From contig OY744463.1 of the NCBI GenBank assembly GCA_963556145.1, forward strand, positions 2,170,001 through 2,234,000: a stretch of 64,000 nt of DNA, written 5' to 3'. A model generated the notes under the pieces. It made no database searches. It saw nothing but the letters and a program-made list of their open reading frames with translations, and was not told the DNA's origin. The position numbers were made by a program, and so were the translations under genes. The stretch comes from Hygrocybe punicea (Eukaryota > Basidiomycota > Agaricomycetes > Agaricales > Hygrophoraceae). Of this stretch, positions 22,049 through 31,300 are shown piece by piece (position 1 is the stretch's first letter; each line of letters starts with the position of its first letter).

Positions 22049-25000
22049 ATGGCGAACATATCGGTCCCCGACCAGCGTACGGGATGGGTCGGGGACGTGC
22101 ACTTAGACCCTCCCAACATCGATTCACGTACGGACATAAAGTGTTTAGTCAGTAAAGATCTACTACCCCATACCCCTAAACACGAAACGTTTGACATGTA
22201 TACGACGAGAGAGGATCTACCAGCACCACAAAGAAACCGAGCAAGACCGTTCATACACACCGTAGGACTCCATGGCCACATGGGCACTTGCCAATACTTA
22301 AAAGGACTATTCGACGATGGATCTATGGTGAACTCCATCTGTGCATCGACATACCGGAAACACCGACACCAACTCGGCAATCTTTCCCCATCGCAAACAA
22401 CCCTACGCATGGCGAACGGAGCGGGCATACCCTCACAGGGCCGTTGGGTAGGCAACATCGAGCTTGGCGGCCTACGCAAAAACGCTGCGTTCGAAGTGTT
22501 CCCAAGCGGAGGTAACTGGTCACTCCTGTTCGGAAAACCGCTGCTGCAACAATACAAAGCTGTTCACGACTACAGCGACGACACACTACGCATACCCTAC
22601 GACAACGGGTGGCAAACCCTGCTAAACGAAAGCCAGGAACCGACGCCAAACCGCCCCGCAATACCAAGTCGCATCCTGCGCAACGCGATCACAACACCAA
22701 AACCCATCGCTGCCGGTGTTGGACTGTCATGGCGACGCGAGTGTAAATCCCCGAGGGAGCTGTGGGACATAGTAAACGAAGAAAAGATTGACACTACGCC
22801 CCCACGCAAAGAAGGGAACACCTACAACTCATTCGCCGCACTTGCCAGCCTCAAAGACACTATACGAGGCGACACGCTCGATAGATTCAACAACCGAGAG
22901 CTGTACCTCGAACCACCCCCCCAAGGATACCAGGTCCCGAGACACCCGGCCAGTAATCCCAGCAGGAATCAACTCGACATCGACGGCGTGGAACCCTGCC
23001 CAACCACCACGAGCAAGCGCAGGGGCCGCCGCCACAGGGAGCGACGGAAAAGCAAAGGAACGCCAGGCACAACCCCAAGCCCGCAGTACGACTCGCAATC
23101 GCAGGACCCACGTCACACGGCACCAGTTTGGGTGGTCCAGGACGACACGCCAGGCAACGACAACGACATCGGTGACGCCCAACCAGAAATCGAGCTCAAT
23201 GCCGACCACTCGATTTTCACAAGGAAAACGGAACCTTTCAAACCACAACGAGTCAACGCCGTCCTCGACAAAGTCACCATTGGACCCGACCTCACCACGG
23301 AACAACGGAAACAAGTACAGGATCTACTGCGCGAGTACGCAGATTGCTTCGCGTTGTCAGTAAGCGAGGTAAACACCGTACCGGGGGCCGAACACCACGT
23401 ACACGTACCACCGGACACAACGTTTCCCAAACGCGTGCCCCGACAACGCCAGTTCACAGCGGCGCAACGCGAATTTTTGAGCAAAACCATCGACGAACTA
23501 CTGGCAGCCGACATAATAGAACCCATCCGACCGGAAGACGTCAAATGCGCCTCGCCAATCGCCCTCGGCCAAAAGACACACGACAACCCCGGCCTTCCGA
23601 TAGAAGAGCTCCGTCATCGCGTCAACGACGAATGTATAGCCCACGGATTCCCACCAGCCCACAACATGGAACCACGCCCAACACCAGCCGGCCCCGACAA
23701 GGAAGAACAGCACCCGGCGAAATGGCGGTTCTGCCAAAACTACAACATGCTCAACAGGGTCACCCAAGTTTTCCCGATGCCCCAGGGCGACATACGGATG
23801 AAGCAGCGACGCCTAAGCGGCCACAGGTGGGTCCACGGATTCGATTTCGCCTCGGGCTTCTACGCTGTCATGATACCACAGGACACCCGGCCGTACCTCG
23901 CATTCTACATCGAGGGCAGAGGATTTTTCACACAGAAGCGAATGCCTTTCGGCCTCACCGGCGCCCCCTCCACGTTTGCACACGTCACCGCACAAGCACT
24001 CGGCGACATACTTACCGCTCTGCAACTCGAGCTATTCGTGGATGACGGAGGCATGGCAGGGGACGAGTTCGAAGACATGCTCAATCGCACGAGACGCTTC
24101 TTCCAGAGGGTCCGGGAAGCCGGCCTGTCCCTCTCTGCCAAGAAATCGAAGTTTTTCATGTCAGAAATGATATTCGCGGGGTCCAAGGTCGGACCGGACG
24201 GTGTTCAAGCAGACGAGGCCAAGCTAACCGCAGTCGTCAGCTGGCGGAGACCCCCCGACCTCTTAGGCCTATCCGGCTTTCTGGGGTTAACGGGCTACTT
24301 TAGGGATCTAATCCACGGATACGCCAAGCTGGCCCAGCCGCTGTCCGACCTCCTACGATCCGTCGACATACCCAAGCACGCCGGGAAGGCAGCGTACCGA
24401 GCAGCATTGCGGAAGGTCAAATTGGCTGATAAGTGGACCGAAAAACACCAAAAATGTTTCCTCGACCTGAAAACCGCTCTCACGACCAACCCCGTTCTGG
24501 TGGCTCCTCGATTTGACGGCACCCCATTCATCATAACCACCGACGGCTGCAAGGAAGGATTCGGCGGTGTTCTATCCCAGCGCATCGTGGTAACACGACC
24601 CGGCGGCAAAGTGGTCAGCAAGTTGCACCCTATAGCATACGCCTCGAAGCGCACCTCCACAGCGGAAGAACGCTACAAACCCTTCCTCCTAGAATTCGCG
24701 GCCCTCAAGTTCGCGTTGGACAAATTTGACGACATCGTGTGGGGTTTCCCAGTCGAGCTGGAAACCGACTGCCAAGCCCTCCGTGACGTATTACTCAGCC
24801 CGGATCTCAATGCAACACACGCCCGCTGGCGGGACGGGGTCTTGGCCCACCAGATTATTGACGTCCGCCATATACCAGGGAAAACCAACCTGGTCGGAGA
24901 CGCCCTGAGTCGAAAAGACGAGGAACTTCCCCGCATCCCGAATGACGGTAGCGATTGGTCGGTTTCCCCAGACTGGGAGACGGCGCGTGGCCTGGAATAC

Positions 25001-26506
25001 GACATGTTCATGGTGGGCGAATCTGCTTCTGAATTACACAGGACATTACGGGATCGCTTCGAAGACGAACGCGTCTTTGTAGAAGTCGTCGATGCCCTCG
25101 TAGGCATACCAGACGACGCCCCAGAGCGCGATCAACGGCGTGCGGCCCATCGCGCAAAAGATTTCTTCATCGACGACGGACGCTTGTGGAAACTTGGAGG
25201 CATCACACCGGCGTGGGCAGCATCACGCAGGGAGTGTATAACCAAAACAGAAGCCGTCGCGCTTGCTAAAGTCGAGCACGAAAAAACTCACATGGGCCGT
25301 GACGCCATCAAGATGCAGCTATTGGACAGGATATGTAGCCCCTTTTTAGACGCATCAATCACGAAAGCAATCCGCGAGTGCAGCCGCTGCAAAAATTTCG
25401 GCAACACACACCTACACGCACTGCTCCAACCCATAGTCCGGCGCCGACCGTTCGAGCTCCTGGTGGGGGATTACACTTCCATGCCGACGGGAAAAGGGGG
25501 TTTCACAAAAATTGGTTTATACGCTGACGTCTTCTCTAGGAAATTGTTCGCGTTCAAAGTGAAGTCCGCTACAGGGAAAGCCACCGTCGACAGCCTCGAA
25601 CACATCAGGAACACGTTCATAACGCCGGAGGTATTCATGTCCGACGGCGGCTCCCACTTTGATTGCGAACTGGTGCGCAATTACTGTGACAGCATTGGCA
25701 CTAAACACCACGTCGTAGCCGCTTACTCACCCTGGATAAATGGCCTGATCGAGGGCTCAAACAAGATACTGCTGAGTACACTCAAACGGCTGTGTGCACC
25801 CGGCCTTGGCGAAGACGAATACGACAGGATGGCAACAAAAGACATCCCCAAGAACTGGCCCCAGCACCTGAACGCTGCCGTAAAAAACCTCTCCGACCGC
25901 ATCCTACCAAGTCTCAAATTCTCCCCGAATGAATTACTACTGGGACTCATCACAAACCCACAAGGCACCGGCGAACCAGAAACAATGCCCATTCCCTCCG
26001 ATGCTGACATAGCAATCCACCTAGCATACGCCGACCAAACGCGACTCGACGGCCTAGCCTGCGCTGTAGACCACACAGCGAACCGCAAGGCCTCATTTGA
26101 CGCCAAAGTCCTTAGGAGGGCACCCAGAGAAGTTATATTTAAAACTGGACAACTTGTACAAGTCTATCGAAGTGATCTGATTAATGTCTTTTCCAGTGTA
26201 CGGAAGTTGGTCCCTCTGTGGTCCGTACCCCGGCGTGTGGTGTCCCGCCTGCGCAACTCATATGTTTTGGAGACACTCGACGGCGTACCACTGTCTGGCG
26301 TTTTTAATGCACGCCGCCTCCGATCGTTTGAGCCACGAGATGGAACGAAAATGGCCCAAGCAGAGCATGATCGTCTGCTTGCTGACGATACCACACCCAC
26401 AAACGACCACGGCGAAGGGATGGAGGTTGCAGACGATGAGGATAGAGAGCTGGCATCGGGAGATGGTGTTGAGGCTGACGACGTAGCGACGAGGGCGTCG
26501 CTATGA
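22049..26506 (+). CDS. pol: Pol of element D (protease, RT, RNase H, integrase)
   Basis: 1485 residues in one open frame. The protease has LFDDGSMVNS near residue 88 (D-D-G variant) and LLFGKP. RT has FVDDGG near 662. RNase H has TDGCKEGFGG near 830, ETDCQ and GDALSR. The integrase has HEKTH and CSRC (about 1074-1112), then catalytic D in GDYTS (about 1139), D in SDGGS (about 1197) and E in GLIEGS (about 1233). An SH3-like C-terminal region (WSVPRRVVSRLRNSYVLETL) and an acidic tail end it, with no chromodomain. All catalytic residues are present. Translation needs re-initiation or an internal start, since it begins 32 nt after the gag stop. Confidence 0.92.
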   Translation: MANISVPDQRTGWVGDVHLDPPNIDSRTDIKCLVSKDLLPHTPKHETFDMYTTREDLPAPQRNRARPFIHTVGLHGHMGTCQYLKGLFDDGSMVNSICASTYRKHRHQLGNLSPSQTTLRMANGAGIPSQGRWVGNIELGGLRKNAAFEVFPSGGNWSLLFGKPLLQQYKAVHDYSDDTLRIPYDNGWQTLLNESQEPTPNRPAIPSRILRNAITTPKPIAAGVGLSWRRECKSPRELWDIVNEEKIDTTPPRKEGNTYNSFAALASLKDTIRGDTLDRFNNRELYLEPPPQGYQVPRHPASNPSRNQLDIDGVEPCPTTTSKRRGRRHRERRKSKGTPGTTPSPQYDSQSQDPRHTAPVWVVQDDTPGNDNDIGDAQPEIELNADHSIFTRKTEPFKPQRVNAVLDKVTIGPDLTTEQRKQVQDLLREYADCFALSVSEVNTVPGAEHHVHVPPDTTFPKRVPRQRQFTAAQREFLSKTIDELLAADIIEPIRPEDVKCASPIALGQKTHDNPGLPIEELRHRVNDECIAHGFPPAHNMEPRPTPAGPDKEEQHPAKWRFCQNYNMLNRVTQVFPMPQGDIRMKQRRLSGHRWVHGFDFASGFYAVMIPQDTRPYLAFYIEGRGFFTQKRMPFGLTGAPSTFAHVTAQALGDILTALQLELFVDDGGMAGDEFEDMLNRTRRFFQRVREAGLSLSAKKSKFFMSEMIFAGSKVGPDGVQADEAKLTAVVSWRRPPDLLGLSGFLGLTGYFRDLIHGYAKLAQPLSDLLRSVDIPKHAGKAAYRAALRKVKLADKWTEKHQKCFLDLKTALTTNPVLVAPRFDGTPFIITTDGCKEGFGGVLSQRIVVTRPGGKVVSKLHPIAYASKRTSTAEERYKPFLLEFAALKFALDKFDDIVWGFPVELETDCQALRDVLLSPDLNATHARWRDGVLAHQIIDVRHIPGKTNLVGDALSRKDEELPRIPNDGSDWSVSPDWETARGLEYDMFMVGESASELHRTLRDRFEDERVFVEVVDALVGIPDDAPERDQRRAAHRAKDFFIDDGRLWKLGGITPAWAASRRECITKTEAVALAKVEHEKTHMGRDAIKMQLLDRICSPFLDASITKAIRECSRCKNFGNTHLHALLQPIVRRRPFELLVGDYTSMPTGKGGFTKIGLYADVFSRKLFAFKVKSATGKATVDSLEHIRNTFITPEVFMSDGGSHFDCELVRNYCDSIGTKHHVVAAYSPWINGLIEGSNKILLSTLKRLCAPGLGEDEYDRMATKDIPKNWPQHLNAAVKNLSDRILPSLKFSPNELLLGLITNPQGTGEPETMPIPSDADIAIHLAYADQTRLDGLACAVDHTANRKASFDAKVLRRAPREVIFKTGQLVQVYRSDLINVFSSVRKLVPLWSVPRRVVSRLRNSYVLETLDGVPLSGVFNARRLRSFEPRDGTKMAQAEHDRLLADDTTPTNDHGEGMEVADDEDRELASGDGVEADDVATRASL

Positions 26507-26516
26507 AGAAAGGGGG
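26505..26516 (+). promoter_or_regulatory. Polypurine tract of element D
   Basis: GAAGAAAGGGGG overlaps the pol stop codon and lies four bases before the 3' LTR. Expected primer for plus-strand cDNA synthesis. Confidence 0.7.
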
Positions 26517-26520
26517 CACT

Positions 26521-26677
26521 TGGAGTAGTAGCGAGGGCTGTGTCACGTGACTCAGTTCCCACGGTTCGTGTTGTTTGTTGGTTCCCAAAGTAGCTAGAAG
26601 ACAACCCAACCAATCCACGACCTTCGAGACTCGAGACTCAGTTCTTCGTTAGACGTCCGAGACTCCAGACCACTCCA
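26521..26677 (+). repeat. 3' LTR of element D
   Basis: Identical to 20129-20285 and followed by the second CCGA. Confidence 0.92.
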
Positions 26678-27302
26678 CCGAGTAAACTACTGAAATCTAT
26701 CGAGACCGATCGAAGCCGACGAAGCCGACGATGTCGGGTACGGCGGGTCGGGTGTCGGGTGACGAGAAACGTAGAGATAAAGGCGGTAGAACGACGGGGA
26801 GGGCGTCGAGGAATCTGACGAGCAATGTGTGCGATGGAATTTACTGAGAGACTAATTCTCAGAGAGAGGAAATGGGGGAACTGGTTTCTTATTTTGAGAC
26901 GGCGCTTGGGCACCGTTTTTATACTACAAATTTGTGTACCTAGATTCGGACGAGAGTCCTCGGCCGATGAGAGGAGACAAAGGAGAATAAAAATGGGGAA
27001 GTAGGAAGAGCGTTGCGAGGCGACGATGACAGGGAAAATGGGTGGAAGATATAAAAAACCGTAAAAGATGCAATATACTTTACTATATCCCCATAAGGGA
27101 GACGCTAGGCGTGAATAAGGCAAGTCCGATGTCGGGATCCCAGTCCGATGAGATCTATCTTTGATATTTGAAGTTCCGTGAGTTTATGAGATAGACCGAC
27201 CAGGTACGTGAGTGGCCGTGCTAGTCGGTATGCATCGGGTTGCGTCGGGTTACGTCGGGTTCAAGCGTAGATTGCTAGAGACGTCGGGTTCGAGCGGATT
27301 CG

Positions 27303-27864
27303 TGTTACGGATCGCTGTTCTTATAGCGGACTCCGGCAACAAAGAACCAAACGAGGATGATTGATAAAGGGAGGAGCGGATACAAACAAATGTACAAGGA
27401 GGGAGGAATCTAGGTGTCTGGTAGCAATCGGGGGAAGAGTAGCTAGACTAAACTTAAGGTTACTGACTACAATTGTCCGTGACTAAATACTATCGAACGA
27501 CTTCAGGGCCGGCTTCTTTGTCATGTGTGGCTGCGTCGAGGATAAGCTCCGAGATGAACGGCGTCTTCGTGTACTTCGTGGTCTGTGCGTTTTAGGGTGC
27601 CAACGTGGTGGCCATCGGCTACGTTGCATGTCCGGTGTCAGCAGACAGCTGATTCGGTGATTATGCTGCGCGGTATTGTTAAGGGCTTGTACCAACGTGT
27701 ATGATGTATCGGCGGCGATCGGATGACGAGGATAGTCATGTGGATTCGGATATCGTCGTTGATTGTCGTCGATGATGTTTTGGACCCAAGCTATGACGTT
27801 GTTTTGTGACGTGGTGTCAGAGTCGGGGTCAGAAACGGGGGTTAGATCGGGGTAAAAGGTAACA
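27303..27864 (-). repeat. 3' LTR of element E
   Basis: 562 bp. Its U3 part encodes the C-terminal half of ORF3 (stop at 27483-27485), upstream of the inferred R start at about 27455. Confidence 0.93.
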
Positions 27865-28304
27865 ATACCCCCGGAACAAGGGGAATCGTCCCGATTAACC
27901 GGAGGGAAAACAGAATCATACACGGCGGCGCAATCGATGAACTCGCGGTACGGATCGACGGGGTCATCGGTGAACCAGACAGGGACAGTCGGTGGAACAG
28001 CAGGACGGGGAGGGCCAATGGGACGCACGGAGTAAAATGTACGGGGGGCGAAGAAGAGGTCAACGCCGAGATGAGCGATGTCAGACGTGAGGTGGATGGA
28101 GCCGAACGAAGAAGGAGGCATCAGGTCGACGGCGAAGCGAACATCGCGGCCACAGAGACGACGTTTCGAACGAGGGATACGGAAGCGAGGAGGAAGGTGA
28201 TGGAAATAAGGTGAGGAAGGAAGATAAACAGCGGAGGCAGACATAGAGGGAAGAAGGCAAAGAGCGAAGGAAGGGAAAGAGAGGAAAACAGACGATATAT
28301 ACAA
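27483..28304 (-). CDS. Third ORF of element E, unknown function, runs into 3' LTR
   Basis: 273 residues from the first ATG (28304), or about 253 from the second (MSASAVYL). It lies after pol, where env or accessory genes sit in other retroelements. The first ATG gives a hydrophobic start (MYISSVFLSFPSFALCLLP) that could act as a signal peptide; the second start would remove it. The middle is Pro/Asp-rich, and the C-terminus is strongly basic (Arg/Ser/Lys-rich). No transmembrane anchor or Env motif is visible. The final 127 or so codons lie within the LTR, so an incomplete copy is repeated at 34045 in the 5' LTR. I do not recognise it; the frame is intact over the whole length, which suggests selection. 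Confidence 0.55.
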   Translation of the reverse strand: MYISSVFLSFPSFALCLLPSMSASAVYLPSSPYFHHLPPRFRIPRSKRRLCGRDVRFAVDLMPPSSFGSIHLTSDIAHLGVDLFFAPRTFYSVRPIGPPRPAVPPTVPVWFTDDPVDPYREFIDCAAVYDSVFPPVNRDDSPCSGGIVTFYPDLTPVSDPDSDTTSQNNVIAWVQNIIDDNQRRYPNPHDYPRHPIAADTSYTLVQALNNTAQHNHRISCLLTPDMQRSRWPPRWHPKTHRPRSTRRRRSSRSLSSTQPHMTKKPALKSFDSI

Positions 28305-28327
28305 AAGAGAAAGATTAGGGCAGGTAT

Positions 28328-31300
28328 CTAAAACACGAGGTGATCGGGGTTAACGGGATGATCGTGGGTAAAAGAAGAAGGGAGAAGGGAAAAACGATGT
28401 GGTGTCGAAATATCGTATTCGTGGGAAAGGGCGGCGGAGGGGATTGGTGAGGGAAGGTGATAAAGATGAACAATATGGAAAGCGTAAGGACAGGGTTTCT
28501 TGCGGGAATTGAAGTCAAGATTACCAATGCCGGTGATATTGGTAAGCTGGGCAGGAGCGATGACGGGAGAGGAGATTTCGATGATGGATGTGATGGCATC
28601 AACAGGAGCGGTTTCGTAGAGATATGCGTGAGTGATACCAGGGGGAAACAGGTATTTGCGGAATTCATGGTTTTTTGAACCATTATGGATGAGGGCGGCA
28701 TTGTGTGGGTAAATCGCAAGCAAAATAGATGAGGAAGAGAAAGGAGGGATAACGGAAGGGGGGAGAGTAAAAAGAGAACGAAGGGATAAAGATGAAGGGG
28801 CGCGGGGATGTAATTTATGGAAATCGTTGACGAGATCCTGGCAATATGCGGTTTCGGATGCAGGGATCCAGGAATCTTCGTCACGAGGATAGTCGAGCCA
28901 ATGTACTAAATAATATAGTTTGTTGCGACGTATGCGGGAGTCAAGAATATGCTCTATTTCGTAATGATCGTCGTTGTCGATAATATCAGGAGGTGGTCGA
29001 AGATGGTATTTTTGTTGTATAGAGGAGGAAGGTGGTTGGAATGGTGACAGGAGAGCGACGTTGAATATGGGAAAGATCTTCCAGGTTTTCGGTAATTTCA
29101 ACTTGTAAGACGATGATCCGATTTTGTCGAGGACGGTAAAAGGACCGAATTTTTGATTGTCAAGCTTCTTATTCGGACGATCTGTGGTCAGGTTCTTTCC
29201 ATTTAGCCAGACTTTATCACCAGGAGAGAAGACAATTTTTTTGACATGACTGTCATACTTATCCTTCATGGTTTGTCTCGTGACGTCCGCAATTTCGCCT
29301 ATTTTCTGTTGTACTGATTTCATTCGTGTAATGAAATCGTTAACGGCTTCGTTTGCAATAGGAGTATGCTTGTCGACGTCGAGACCGGTCCAAGGATGTT
29401 GTCCTTGTGTGGCGAAGAAAGGGGAAGTCTTAATCGCGGATGATTCGCGATTGGCTAATGCGAATTCGGCAAGGGCGAGCCATTCGTGCCAATCATCTTG
29501 TCGGTAATTGGTGAAGAAGCGAAGAAAAATTTCGAGTTCTTGATTCATTCGTTCCGTTTGTCCATCAGCGCGTGGATGATATGCTGTTGTTGGACGTCCT
29601 TTGATACCGATCAAAGAATACAATTCAGTGATAAAACGTGAAACGAAGACCGAGCCGCGATCAGAGATGATGAAGCGGGGCATGCCGAAACGTTTGAAGA
29701 CGTAATCCCGGAATAAGCGTGCCCATCCTTCTGATGTCAACGTTGTATTCGTGGCGATGAAGATCGGATGTTTTGATCGTTTGTCAACGATAACCAAGAT
29801 AGCGTCAAAACCATGTGATTCAGGTAAAGGGCCAATCATATCGACAGAAATTGTATGCCAATTATACGGTGGTACATCGTGAGGGAAAAGTTGTCCGAAT
29901 TGTTTCCCTCGTCGTGGCTTATTTTGTTGACATTCGGTACAACCAGTAATGTACCGTTCGACGTCTTCTCGGATGGTTGGCCATGTTGTTGTTCGTGAGA
30001 TCAATTCAATCGTTTTATCACGTCCAGGATGGCCTGCGGTGGGAATATCGTGATGTAGGGAAATGATGTTGTCGTATGTAGGAGTCGCATGAAGTATTTG
30101 TCGGATCGTTTGTTCTGGTAAAATAAATAATGAGTCAGGAAGACCGATCATACCTTCATTGTCTTTTTCTTTAGGTTTATGATCGACACGTCGTGAAAGG
30201 AGATCGGCCTTTTTGTTCTGCGATCCTTTACGATATAACAAACGGAAACTATAGTCCTGTAAGAATGCGATCCAACGAGCCTGTCGTCGGGTGAGATCTT
30301 GCGGTTTGCGGTAATATTCGAGGTTTCGATGATCGGTGAAGACATCAATTTGTTCTTTTGCGCCAAGGAGAAAATGTCGCCATTCTTCGAAACTTCGTAT
30401 AATCGCAAGTAACTCTTTATCGAAGACTTGGTAATTGCGTTCCGCTGGTGTCATTGTTGTTGACATGTATGCGACAGGGCGGAAAAGACCGTCAGGTTGT
30501 TCTTGCGAAAGGATAGCACCGATCGCATAATCTGATGCATCACATTCGATGGTGAATTTCTTATCGGGGACAGGTAATACGAGGATTGGATCGGTAGTAA
30601 TGATGACTTTTAAACGATCGAATGCGTTTTGTTGTTCTTCTGTCCAATCCCATTTTGCTTTTCCCGTCAATTTATGTAATGGGCTTGCGATCTGTGAAAA
30701 GTTTTCAACGAAACGACGATAGAAATTCAGGAAACCAATGAATCGTTGTAATTCGGTTTGGTTTGTTGGAACGGGCCAATCAGTGATGGCATTGGTTTTG
30801 ATGGGATCCATCTGAACTTGACCATCTCCGACGATAAGTCCAAGATAATCGACCTTTTCCCTATCGAATGTACATTTCTTTGGTTTCAGGAAAAGATTGT
30901 TCTCGCGGAAGATCTTCAAAACTTGTTTCGTTCGTTTCTGGTTTTCTTCGAGGGATTTAGAGAAAATCAAGATGTCATCCATGTATACCAATAGCCATCC
31001 TTCACGTATTTCGTATCGGAAAACGTGATTCATCAATCGTTGAAATGTCGGTGGTGAATTCTTCAGGCCAAAGAACATGACCGTCGGTTCGAATAAACCT
31101 TTTGGTGTCAGAAAAGCGGCTTTATGTTCATCGCCTTCCTTGATACGGACATTGTTGAATCCCCATCGTACATCCAATTTTGTGAAATATTTGGCTTCGG
31201 CTAATTGATTGATTATATCATTGATCAATGGTAATGGATATTTGTCATCGACTGTCCATGAATTTAACCATCGATAATCCTGAATTGGTCGTCGTTCGGC

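Larger units (their letters stand above)
20129..26677 (+). mobile_element. Element D: intact Ty3-type retrotransposon with 157-bp LTRs
   Basis: The two LTRs are identical over 157 bp by eye. The 4-bp TSD CCGA lies at 20125-20128 and 26678-26681. Gag and pol are uninterrupted, and PBS and PPT are present. This is one of the two youngest insertions of the nest and a candidate for current activity. The very short LTR and short terminal inverted repeats (TGGAGT/ACTCCA) set it apart from A, B and C. Confidence 0.93.
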
